From contig JBBKWG010000264.1 in assembly GCA_037968835.1 (NCBI GenBank), positions 1 to 20,274 on the forward strand: a DNA stretch of 20,274 bases, read 5' to 3'. How positions within the stretch are numbered: position 1 is the first letter of the stretch; each line of letters opens with the position of its first letter. The notes under the pieces are model-generated. The model searched no databases. It was not told the DNA's origin and was given only the letters and a program-made list of their open reading frames with translations. Positions 7,417 to 14,715 of this stretch are shown here, in pieces. Both the position numbers and the translations under genes were made by a program. The stretch comes from JBBKWG01 sp037968835 (lineage in GTDB: Bacteria; Pseudomonadota; Alphaproteobacteria; Rhodobacterales; Rhodobacteraceae).

Positions 7417-8568
7417 ATGCGCCTGTCGAGCCGTTCCGATGTCGACCCGTTCATTGTGATGGACGTGATGGAAGCCGCCGCGCGGGCCGAAGCATCGGGT
7501 CGCCACATTATCCACATGGAAGTCGGTCAGCCGGGAACGCCAGCCCCCCTTGGCGCGCGCAACGCCTTGGTTACCGCGATGGAAAGCGGCTCGCTTGGCT
7601 ACACAGTGTCGCTTGGCCTGCCGGACTTGCGAGCGCGCATTTCCCGGCTTTATCGCGACCGGCACGGGCTCGAGGTTTCGCCCGAGCGCGTTGTCATCAC
7701 CAGCGGATCGTCGGCGGGATTTCTTCTGGCGTTCACGGCGCTGTTCGATCCCGGCGATCGCGTTGCACTTGGCGCGCCGGGCTATCCGTCCTATCGCCAG
7801 ATCCTGCGGGCCCTCAGCCTGCACCCGGTCGACATCGAAACGCGACTGCAAGCACGCTACCAGCCGGAACCTGACCGACTACCCGACGATATCGCCGGGC
7901 TGATCGTGGCCTCGCCAGCAAATCCATCAGGCACGATGCTGGACCGGGATGCGCTTGGCGGACTGGTGAAAGCAACTCAGGCTTGCGGCGCGTCGTTCGT
8001 TTCCGACGAGATCTATCATGGTCTTGAATACGGCCAACCGGCGGTCAGTGCGCTGGAAATCAGCGACGACGTCTACGTGATAAATTCGTTCTCGAAATAT
8101 TTTTCGATGACTGGATGGCGGGTGGGTTGGATGGTCGTCCCCCAGACCCACGTTCGCGCAATAGAGAGATTGGCGCAGAACATGTTCATCTGCGCGCCCC
8201 ACGCATCTCAGATCGCAGCGTTGGCGGCATTGGATTGTGACGATGAATTGCAAGAAAACATTGCGGTCTATAGATTCAACCGAGCGCTGATGATGGAAGG
8301 GTTGGCAGCGGCAGGGATCACCCGGATCGCACCGCCGGATGGCGCGTTCTACGTCTATGCGGATGTGTCGGACCTGACCACCGACAGCGTGGCTTTCGCA
8401 GCGGATATCCTCGAGGCCGCAGGCGTGGCTGTGACGCCGGGATTGGATTTCGACAAGGCCAGAGGTCACCAAACACTGCGGTTCTCCTATGCGCGTTCAA
8501 CTGCCGACATTGTCGATGGACTGTCACGCTTGAAGGAATTCATGCGCCTGCGTGACCGTATCGGCTGA
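7417..8568 (+). CDS. PLP-dependent class I/II aminotransferase
   Basis: A 383-residue fold-type I PLP enzyme of the aspartate aminotransferase superfamily. Visible features: MEVGQPGTPAP at the N-terminus, SGSSAGF for cofactor phosphate binding, NPSGT, SDEIYHG with the PLP-pyridine Asp, SFSKYFSMTGWRVGW with the Schiff-base lysine Lys227, and RFSYARS with the substrate carboxylate Arg. The ATG at 7417 has a perfect AGGAGG at 7404-7409 with seven-base spacing, so the start is firm and earlier in-frame starts can be dismissed. The amino donor and acceptor cannot be deduced; Asp-, Tyr-, Ala- and methionine-type aminotransferases all share these motifs. A consensus-like DnaA box inside the gene (7508-7516) encodes ordinary residues and is probably chance. 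Confidence 0.92.
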   Translation: MRLSSRSDVDPFIVMDVMEAAARAEASGRHIIHMEVGQPGTPAPLGARNALVTAMESGSLGYTVSLGLPDLRARISRLYRDRHGLEVSPERVVITSGSSAGFLLAFTALFDPGDRVALGAPGYPSYRQILRALSLHPVDIETRLQARYQPEPDRLPDDIAGLIVASPANPSGTMLDRDALGGLVKATQACGASFVSDEIYHGLEYGQPAVSALEISDDVYVINSFSKYFSMTGWRVGWMVVPQTHVRAIERLAQNMFICAPHASQIAALAALDCDDELQENIAVYRFNRALMMEGLAAAGITRIAPPDGAFYVYADVSDLTTDSVAFAADILEAAGVAVTPGLDFDKARGHQTLRFSYARSTADIVDGLSRLKEFMRLRDRIG

Positions 8569-8638
8569 AAACCGCTTTCCCCAACCGGGGTTCGTCGAGT
8601 AAGCTCCGACATCGACCAAACTGGCAAAGACCGGGGCA

Positions 8639-9847
8639 TTGAGCAGGCTAGCGACATTTCTAAGCGCCTTTCTGGCGTTTTCCCTTGCTGTGACGGCAAT
8701 GGCGGCGGACCTTTCGGGTTCGGTCGCTCATCTTGGCGATGACGGTGCGCGCATTCAAGACAAGGGCGGCGCCGTTCTTTTCACAGTGGATCTGTCCAAG
8801 CCAATCCCGTGGAAAGTCCATACGCTCGGACAACCTGCACGCCTTATCGTCGATTTCGCCCAACTCGAATGGAGCAAGCCGCCGATCATTGCATCCAACA
8901 CGATCGGCGAAGTCCGCACAGGTATTTACAGGCCGGGCTGGTCGCGTTTTGTCGCCATTCTGCGTGAACCACTGAACATCGACACTGCGGAAATGGCGAC
9001 GCAGGAAGATGGCACCGCCGTCTTGTCCATAGTGCTCAGACCAACGACGGCAGAGAATTTTCGCGCGACGGTTGGCGCGGCTGCCACCGAAATTGATGAT
9101 TCTGGCAGAACCTCTCCGCCATTGCCCAGCGACGACGGGCGGCTTCGCATCGTTCTGGACCCGGGTCACGGCGGAATTGATCCCGGTGCCGAAGCCGATG
9201 GGCTTGTCGAAGCGGACTTGATGCTGTCATTCGCGCGCGACCTGAAGGAAACATTGCTGAGAACCGAACGCTTTGACGTGGTTCTGACCCGCAACGAGGA
9301 TGTCTTTGTGCCGCTTGAAGAGCGGTTGACGATTGCGCGGACCGCTGGCGCGGACGTTTTCCTGTCCCTTCACGCCGATGCACTGGAGGCAGACGCCGGA
9401 CCGGCTTCCGGGATGACAGTTTATACTCTGTCGGATGAAGTGACCGACCGCGCAGCTTTGCGTCTGGCCGAGCGGCATGCCCAGAATGACATTCTCGCAG
9501 GCGTCGATCTAAGCGGCACCGAAGACGAGGTCGCTTTCATCCTGCTGGACATAGCGCGACGCGATACCACGCCGCGCTCGGAAGCGTTGGCGGGTTTCGT
9601 CGTCAGCAGCGTTTTGAGTGCTGGATTGCCTGCCAATTCGCGGCCGCACAGATACGGGGGGTTTTCGGTTCTGAAATCGGCCGAAGTTCCCTCGGCGCTG
9701 ATCGAGCTTGGTTTCCTGTCCAGCGTCGATGACCGCATCCGACTTTCATCCGACGAATGGAGAATCGAGGCCAGTCTTGCCCTGCGCGATGCCTTGTTGC
9801 GCTGGTGGGATGAAGACAAGCTGCGCTCTCAGTCGCTCAAGCGGTGA
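8639..9847 (+). CDS. N-acetylmuramoyl-L-alanine amidase with AMIN domain (AmiC-like)
   Basis: A 402-residue exported zinc amidase that cuts the bond between N-acetylmuramic acid and the stem peptide, needed to separate daughter cells. Residues 1-22 form a signal peptide ending in AMA. An AMIN-type peptidoglycan/septum-targeting domain covers about 25-135. An Amidase_3 domain follows at about 168-395 with zinc ligands His177 (DPGHGG), Glu191 (LVEADL) and His245 (SLHADA), and catalytic Glu356 (IELGFLSS). The start must be the TTG at 8639, since the frame is closed at 8600 and no ATG precedes the signal peptide; a CTG at 8621 is the only other option. The helical insert that autoinhibits some AmiB/AmiC enzymes may correspond to about 280-320. 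It lies in the wall cluster with PBP1A and overlaps the inverted methyltransferase gene by 11 bp at its 3' end. Confidence 0.94.
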   Translation: MSRLATFLSAFLAFSLAVTAMAADLSGSVAHLGDDGARIQDKGGAVLFTVDLSKPIPWKVHTLGQPARLIVDFAQLEWSKPPIIASNTIGEVRTGIYRPGWSRFVAILREPLNIDTAEMATQEDGTAVLSIVLRPTTAENFRATVGAAATEIDDSGRTSPPLPSDDGRLRIVLDPGHGGIDPGAEADGLVEADLMLSFARDLKETLLRTERFDVVLTRNEDVFVPLEERLTIARTAGADVFLSLHADALEADAGPASGMTVYTLSDEVTDRAALRLAERHAQNDILAGVDLSGTEDEVAFILLDIARRDTTPRSEALAGFVVSSVLSAGLPANSRPHRYGGFSVLKSAEVPSALIELGFLSSVDDRIRLSSDEWRIEASLALRDALLRWWDEDKLRSQSLKR

Positions 9848-10433
9848 AGCGCGCCAACCAGACAGTGTGACCCGCGCACGTCGGATCTTCCGGAACAAAG
9901 TGGAGAACCTTGAACCCGTTCTGCTGCAAAAAATCCTCGTATTCGTCCTGATCGAAACTCGAATGATAGACGCTGCGACCGTGAACCTCGCCGATGGCGA
10001 CACCGGCTTTGTGCCCGGTGGTGAACAGCAAGACCGCCTTGTCGTTCGCATGGTCTGCGAATGTGGCGAACATCTCTCGCTGATCGTCCGGATTTAGATG
10101 AAAGAAAGAATCCCACGCGACGATTCCGTCGAATTTCCGGCCGAGATCCAACCCGCGCATGTCGGCGTGTATGATTTCTGCGTCAGGCAGGTTCTGTGTG
10201 AATAGCTCGGTCATCGTTTGCGAGCCGTCGACACCGGTGATTTGGCAGCTTCGTTCTGCGAGGTAGGCGGCAATCGGACGTCCTGCCCCACATCCCAGAT
10301 CGAGAATCTTGCGGCCGGGTGCGTGTGCCAGAAACCGATCCAGCCAACTGCGCTCGAAAAGCGACCTGTCGCGCTTCGCGTCCCAGTCCGGCGCGACCGC
10401 TTCGTAGGTGTCGAGAATGTCCTCGGGTCTCAT
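9837..10433 (-). CDS. class I SAM-dependent methyltransferase
   Basis: A 198-residue cytoplasmic Rossmann-fold methyltransferase. SAM-binding motif I is LDLGCGAGR at 44-52, followed by the acidic ribose contact Asp69 in TGVDGS. ADMRGLDLG (about 90-98) and IVAWDSFFHL are typical of the Methyltransf_11/25 group. The substrate cannot be predicted. The start is uncertain: the ATG at 10433 opens the conserved RPEDILDTYE region but its purine-rich GGGCGG touches the start codon, and the frame stays open upstream to 10532. It is oriented against its neighbours, overlapping the amidase stop by 11 bp and diverging from mrcA. It therefore interrupts an otherwise colinear amidase-PBP1A-RF2 group. Confidence 0.88.
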   Translation of the reverse strand: MRPEDILDTYEAVAPDWDAKRDRSLFERSWLDRFLAHAPGRKILDLGCGAGRPIAAYLAERSCQITGVDGSQTMTELFTQNLPDAEIIHADMRGLDLGRKFDGIVAWDSFFHLNPDDQREMFATFADHANDKAVLLFTTGHKAGVAIGEVHGRSVYHSSFDQDEYEDFLQQNGFKVLHFVPEDPTCAGHTVWLARFTA

Positions 10434-10519
10434 CCGCCCGAGATGATAGGTCCCGATGAAAACCGCAAGCGCCCAATTCTCGACTGGCCGGTTCTGGCCC
10501 AACTGACGTTCAGTGTGTT

Positions 10520-10548
10520 TTGACGCTGGCACCGCGCTTGCCTATATC
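10520..10548 (+). promoter_or_regulatory. candidate sigma-70 promoter for mrcA
   Basis: TTGACG (10520-10525) and TATATC (10543-10548) are spaced by exactly 17 bp, 26 bp before the mrcA GTG start. The hexamers match the consensus well (5/6 and 4/6), giving a predicted start near 10555 and a leader of about 20 bases. This is the best promoter-like sequence I see in the window. Confidence 0.6.
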
Positions 10549-10573
10549 AGAGGCAGGTAATGAGAGGCGCCAA

Positions 10574-13102
10574 GTGACTCGTTTCATCTTTTCGATCTTC
10601 GGAGGCATCTTCAGCACGATCACCCTGGGGTTGGTGATGGTCGCGCTGACGGTGGGTGCCGTGTTCTGGGTCTATGGTCGCGATCTGCCCGATCACGAGC
10701 AACTTGCGCAATATCTGCCGCCGACTATCAGCCGGATTTATTCAACTGAAGGCCAGATTATTGATGAATTCGCCGAAGAACGGCGCATTTACGCGCCCGC
10801 CGACGAAATCCCGGATCTGGTGAAGCATGCGTTCATTTCCGCCGAGGACAAGAACTTCTACACACACCAGGGCTTCGACCTCAGAAGTATTGCGGCAGCG
10901 CTCTATGAAGCCGTCGAGACGCGCGGAGAATCGGTTCGCGGCGCGTCGACGATTCCTCAGCAGGTGGCCAAGATCAGTTTTCTTGGTGGCGAGCGCACGA
11001 TTGACCGGAAGATCAAAGAGGTCATCCTGGCAAACCGGATGGTCAATTCGCTCGAACGCGACAAGATCCTCGAAATCTATCTCAACGAGATCGACCTTGG
11101 CTTCCGGTCATTCGGTGTCGCGGCATCGGCGCAGACGTATTTCAACAAGACCTTGAGCGAACTCAATCCCGAAGAAGCGGCGTACCTGGCGGCACTTCCG
11201 AAGGCACCTTACGACTATCATCCCGTTTTACAGGAAGAGCGTGCCATCACACGGCGCAACTTCGTTCTGACGGAGATGTGGCAGAACGGCTATCTGTCGG
11301 ACGCGGAATACGAGGAGGCGCGGGTTGCTCCGCTATTGACCGTTCAGGCCGGTGATTTCGAGGCTTTCCGCAAGAAACTTCCCCCGCGCGACTATTTCAC
11401 GGACGAGATCAGACGCCAGCTTAGCCGCGATTTCGGCGACGCCGGGTTCAAGAGCGCCGGGCTGACCGTGCGCGCAACGGTCGATCCGGAGATGCAGGAG
11501 ATCGCCGCCGCAGCCTTGCGGGAAGCGCTTGAGGAATACGACCGAACCCAAGGCAAGTGGCGCGGCCCGGCCGACGAACTGGATCCCGCGAGTCTGGAAG
11601 GCGACGTGGACGGACAGCCCGCCTGGCGCGTGGCGCTGGCGGACGCAAAAGCCGCGCGCGACATCGAGAAATGGTTTCCGGCCGTCGTGTTGGAACTGCG
11701 CGACAGTGCCGCCCGCATCGGGGTCGAAGGCTGGGCCGATGGCAGGGACGGTCACTGGATCACACCTGACGATTTGCGCTGGTTGCGCGGTGCCAACCGT
11801 GCCGGCGACATCATGTCGGTTGGCGACGTCATCTATGTCCGCCACGAGGGCGGAGACAGCGACGATCCGGTGTTCACCCTTCGCCAAATCCCGGGAATTC
11901 AGGGCGCATTCACGGCGATGGACGTCCACACCGGTCGGGTCATCGCAATGCAAGGCGGGTTCTCGTATCAGGATTCGGTCTTCAACCGTGCCACTCAGGC
12001 TACGCGACAGCCCGGCTCCGCGTTCAAGCCGTTCGTTTATGCTGCCGCTTTGGACAGTGGGTTCACTCCGGCAACGATCATCATTGATGCACCGATCGAA
12101 GTCGACGTCGGCGGCGGTCGGGTCTGGCGGCCCAGAAACGCTTCGAACCAGTATTACGGCCCGACGCCGCTCAGAACCGGGATCGAACGATCGCGCAACC
12201 TGATGACCGTGCGACTGGCCGAAGAAGTCGGAATGGACACGGTGGCGGCTTATGCAGAGCGATTTGGCGTCTACGACCGGATGGGCCGATTTTTGGCCAA
12301 TGCCTTGGGGTCCGAGGAAACCACGCTTTACCGCATGGTGACCGCCTATTCGATGTTCGCGAACGGCGGCGAGCGCGTCGCGCCGACCCTCGTCGATCGG
12401 GTGCAGGACCGCTGGGGCACGACCGTCTATCGCCACGACACGCGAATTTGCGAGGAGTGTCAGGTCGCCTCGCTGACACCCGGCGACTTGCCGACCATCC
12501 GCTCGAACCGGCAGCGGGTCATGGACCCGGTCACGGCCTACCAGCTGACGTCGATGATGCGCGGTGTGGTCGAGCGTGGAACGGCCGCTGGTGCGGTCAA
12601 TCTGCCGGTCCCGACCGCCGGAAAGACAGGAACGACCAACGATGCGCGCGACGTCTGGTTCGTTGGCTTCACGTCTAACATCGCGGCGGGCTGCTACATG
12701 GGCTACGACCTTCCCGAGCCGCTTGGTCGCGGTGCTTCAGGTGGGCAAATGTGCGCACCTGTGTTCCAGAAATTCATGGAGAAGGCCGTCGCCAAATACG
12801 GTGGCGGGCGTTTCGAGATCCCGCCGGGTGGCCATTTCATTAAGATCGACCGTGTCACCGGCGCAAGGCTTCCCGACGATGCCTCTGGCGAATATGTCGT
12901 GGCAGAATATTTCCGCGACGGCGAAGAGCCGGTCTTCGGCATCACCTTCGATGGCGGTTTTGCGATGGGTGCGAACCTGCCACTTTTCACCGACGAGCAG
13001 CTTGGACGCAGCGGTCGCACAGTTGAAACCGCGACTGGCGAAACGATTGTGATACCAGGGCAGGCGACTGCGGGCGAAATTTCGTCCGGCGGCCTCTATT
13101 GA
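10574..13102 (+). CDS. mrcA: penicillin-binding protein 1A (bifunctional glycosyltransferase/transpeptidase)
   Basis: An 842-residue class A PBP that polymerises lipid II and cross-links peptidoglycan at the outer face of the inner membrane. A transmembrane anchor spans about 6-33. The GT51 domain follows with EDKNFYTHQG (catalytic Glu91), GASTIPQQVAK, RKIKEVILA and EIYLNEIDLG. A central insert (about 290-450) fits the OB-like domain of PBP1A. The transpeptidase motifs are Ser482-Ala-Phe-Lys485, Ser540-Arg-Asn542 and Lys684-Thr-Gly686 (AGKTGTTND). The start is the GTG at 10574, which begins the basic membrane anchor. An in-frame TTG at 10520 coincides with the promoter -35 and is rejected. 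In the GT51 STITQQ motif the second Thr is Pro (STIPQQ). A strong 8-bp hairpin overlaps the 3' end. Confidence 0.97.
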   Translation: MTRFIFSIFGGIFSTITLGLVMVALTVGAVFWVYGRDLPDHEQLAQYLPPTISRIYSTEGQIIDEFAEERRIYAPADEIPDLVKHAFISAEDKNFYTHQGFDLRSIAAALYEAVETRGESVRGASTIPQQVAKISFLGGERTIDRKIKEVILANRMVNSLERDKILEIYLNEIDLGFRSFGVAASAQTYFNKTLSELNPEEAAYLAALPKAPYDYHPVLQEERAITRRNFVLTEMWQNGYLSDAEYEEARVAPLLTVQAGDFEAFRKKLPPRDYFTDEIRRQLSRDFGDAGFKSAGLTVRATVDPEMQEIAAAALREALEEYDRTQGKWRGPADELDPASLEGDVDGQPAWRVALADAKAARDIEKWFPAVVLELRDSAARIGVEGWADGRDGHWITPDDLRWLRGANRAGDIMSVGDVIYVRHEGGDSDDPVFTLRQIPGIQGAFTAMDVHTGRVIAMQGGFSYQDSVFNRATQATRQPGSAFKPFVYAAALDSGFTPATIIIDAPIEVDVGGGRVWRPRNASNQYYGPTPLRTGIERSRNLMTVRLAEEVGMDTVAAYAERFGVYDRMGRFLANALGSEETTLYRMVTAYSMFANGGERVAPTLVDRVQDRWGTTVYRHDTRICEECQVASLTPGDLPTIRSNRQRVMDPVTAYQLTSMMRGVVERGTAAGAVNLPVPTAGKTGTTNDARDVWFVGFTSNIAAGCYMGYDLPEPLGRGASGGQMCAPVFQKFMEKAVAKYGGGRFEIPPGGHFIKIDRVTGARLPDDASGEYVVAEYFRDGEEPVFGITFDGGFAMGANLPLFTDEQLGRSGRTVETATGETIVIPGQATAGEISSGGLY

Positions 13103-13121
13103 GGTTGACTTGAAGGCCGCC
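13088..13121 (+). terminator. 8-bp GC-rich hairpin across the mrcA stop codon
   Basis: GGCGGCCT (13088-13095) pairs perfectly with AGGCCGCC (13114-13121) around an 18-base loop that contains the mrcA TGA. No U-tract follows, so it is not a classical intrinsic terminator. It could slow 3' decay, attenuate read-through into prfB, or be inert. Confidence 0.35.
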
Positions 13122-13170
13122 ACGCCGATTGGTATCACCGCGCCCTGAACCCCGTTCTCCGGAGAGACTT

Positions 13171-14298
13171 ATGCGAGCCGACGCCGAAAACGCGGTTGCC
13201 GCGATCGAGAAATCGCTGAACCTGCTCCGCCAGCGGATGGACTGGGAAACCGCCGGGCATCGACTGGAAGAATTCAACGCGATGACCGAGGATCCGAACC
13301 TCTGGAACGATCCTGAACGCGCGCAAAAGCTGATGCGTGATCGGCAGGTGCTTGTTGATGCCATGGATCGCTATCGCACGATGAGCCAGGAGCTGTCGGA
13401 CAATGTCGAACTGATCGAATTGGGCGAAATCGAAGACGATTCCGAGATCGTGAAAGAAGCCGAAACGGCTTTGAAAAAACTTCGGGATCGCGCTGCGCAG
13501 GCCGAACTCGAGGCGTTGCTGGACGGCGAAGCCGACGGAAACGATACTTTTCTCGAGATTAACTCGGGCGCGGGCGGCACTGAAAGCTGCGATTGGGCGT
13601 CGATGCTGGCGCGCATGTATGTCCGCTGGGCCGAAAAGCAGGGCTACAAGGTCGAACTTCAGTCGGAGACGGCGGGTGAAGAGGCCGGTATCAAGTCGGC
13701 GGCATTCAAGATCAGCGGGCCGAACGCCTATGGCTGGCTGAAGTCAGAATCCGGAGTCCATCGTCTGGTTCGGATCAGCCCCTATGATTCCGCAGCGCGG
13801 CGGCACACGTCTTTCTCGTCGGTCTGGGTCTATCCGGTTGTCGACGACGACATCGACATCGAGGTAAATCCGTCTGATATCCGACTGGATACGTATCGCT
13901 CGTCGGGTGCGGGAGGTCAGCACGTGAACACGACGGATTCGGCGGTGAGGATCACCCACATTCCGACCGGTATCGTGGTTACAAGCTCGGAAAAATCGCA
14001 GCATCAGAACCGGGATATCGCGATGAAGGCGCTAAAGTCGCGGCTTTACCAGATGGAACTGGACCGACGGAACGCGGCGATCAACGAGGCGCACGAAAAC
14101 AAGGGTGACGCGGGGTGGGGCAACCAGATCAGATCCTACGTGCTTCAACCCTATCAGATGGTGAAGGACCTGCGGACCGGTTTTGAAACATCCGATACGC
14201 AGGGCGTTCTGGACGGCGATCTTGATGCACTGATGGCGGCGACGCTGGCGATGGGTGTCAGCGGCATGAAGCGTAGCGAGGCGCAGGCCGAGGATTGA
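13171..14298 (+). CDS. prfB: peptide chain release factor 2
   Basis: A 375-residue class I release factor that reads UGA and UAA stop codons and triggers peptide release. The peptidyl-transferase motif GGQ is at 248-250 within SSGAGGQHVNTTDSAVR. The stop-codon recognition tripeptide, Ser-Pro-Phe in E. coli RF2, reads Ser-Pro-Tyr here (RISPYDSAARRHTSF). The N-terminal DWETAGHRLEEFNAM and LWNDPERAQ are typical of RF2 and exclude RF1. The ATG at 13171 follows GGAGAG at 13161-13166 with a four-base gap. The frame is continuous where E. coli prfB carries its in-frame UGA and +1 programmed shift, so that autoregulation is absent. It follows mrcA by 68 bp and may be partly co-transcribed with it. 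Confidence 0.97.
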   Translation: MRADAENAVAAIEKSLNLLRQRMDWETAGHRLEEFNAMTEDPNLWNDPERAQKLMRDRQVLVDAMDRYRTMSQELSDNVELIELGEIEDDSEIVKEAETALKKLRDRAAQAELEALLDGEADGNDTFLEINSGAGGTESCDWASMLARMYVRWAEKQGYKVELQSETAGEEAGIKSAAFKISGPNAYGWLKSESGVHRLVRISPYDSAARRHTSFSSVWVYPVVDDDIDIEVNPSDIRLDTYRSSGAGGQHVNTTDSAVRITHIPTGIVVTSSEKSQHQNRDIAMKALKSRLYQMELDRRNAAINEAHENKGDAGWGNQIRSYVLQPYQMVKDLRTGFETSDTQGVLDGDLDALMAATLAMGVSGMKRSEAQAED

Positions 14299-14325
14299 GC
14301 CTCCAGGGGTTGGCTGTGGCGTGAT

Positions 14326-14366
14326 CTTCGGCGAAGGCGACATGCGTGTGCTATAGTGGACTCCAC
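14326..14366 (+). promoter_or_regulatory. possible promoter/operator before the Cys-rich mini-protein
   Basis: TATAGT at 14352-14357 fits a -10 element. The only -35-like hexamer, TTCGGC at 14327-14332, is weak and lies 19 bp upstream, a spacing typical of MerR-type promoters. An imperfect dyad ACATGCGTGT (14340-14349) lies in the spacer, and a perfect odd palindrome GTGGA-C-TCCAC (14356-14366) overlaps the end of the -10. Suggestive only. Confidence 0.25.
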
Positions 14367-14387
14367 AGCGATCCGCCAAAGGCGCAA

Positions 14388-14609
14388 ATGATGCCAGCCT
14401 CTCGTCCGATCCCGGAAAGCACGATTACCTGTCCCGAGTGCGGGCATTCCAGGACGGAAATCATGCCGACTGACGCCTGCTTGTGGTTTTACGAGTGCAC
14501 ATCGTGCAAGGTCGTCCTCACGCCAAAAAAAGGCGATTGCTGCGTTTTCTGTTCGTATGCGACCGTGCCTTGCCCGCCGATTCAAGCCGGTGAGGAATGC
14601 TGTCAATAA
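14388..14609 (+). CDS. GDCCVxC-domain Cys-rich mini-protein
   Basis: A protein of 72-73 residues with 11 cysteines: CPEC (15, 18), PTDAC (31), YECTSC (37, 40), GDCCVFC (51, 52, 55), PCPPIQ (62) and a terminal CC (71, 72). The GDCCVFCSYATVPCPPIQ block defines the GDCCVxC family, which I recall as containing some selenoprotein members. Here every position is an ordinary Cys codon. The paired CxxC motifs suggest zinc or another soft-metal site, or a redox role; no function is established that I know of. The start is one of two adjacent ATGs (14388 or 14391), with AAAGGCG upstream; a GTG at 14346 would add 14 residues unlike the family. It stands between prfB and a DUF2189 gene and may be accessory. 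A run of seven A at 14525-14531 encodes part of Pro-Lys-Lys. Confidence 0.85.
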   Translation: MMPASRPIPESTITCPECGHSRTEIMPTDACLWFYECTSCKVVLTPKKGDCCVFCSYATVPCPPIQAGEECCQ

Positions 14610-14653
14610 TTCAATTGGGGTCGATCAACGCATTCCAATGGCTTTTGATCTTG

Positions 14654-14667
14654 TTGACGCAAGTCAA
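14654..14667. promoter_or_regulatory. CRP/FNR-family-like operator TTGAC-N4-GTCAA
   Basis: TTGACGCAAGTCAA is a perfect 14-base dyad with the TTG-N8-CAA geometry used by FNR, FixK and Dnr regulators; its fourth and fifth bases (AC) differ from the FNR consensus (AT). Its centre is 55 bp before the proposed TTG start of the DUF2189 gene, in a 106-bp gap. No convincing -10 element is seen at the matching distance, so whether it activates or represses is open. Confidence 0.5.
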
Positions 14668-14715
14668 AGCCGGTCCAAAGCAATGGCTTCAGGTTGTGGT
14701 CAACAGGAGTTTCCT

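Noticed and set aside
7508..7516. Third TTATCCACA as a regulatory DnaA box
   Set aside because: It lies inside the aminotransferase gene in conserved coding sequence (HIIHM), so chance codon use explains it.
11333..12436. Long minus-strand open frame inside mrcA
   Set aside because: Antisense to the PBP1A transpeptidase region, Arg-rich composition, no recognisable motif.
13105..13138. TTGACT ... TATCAC as a prfB promoter
   Set aside because: The spacing is 22 bp, too long for a sigma-70 promoter, and TTGACT is in the loop of the hairpin.
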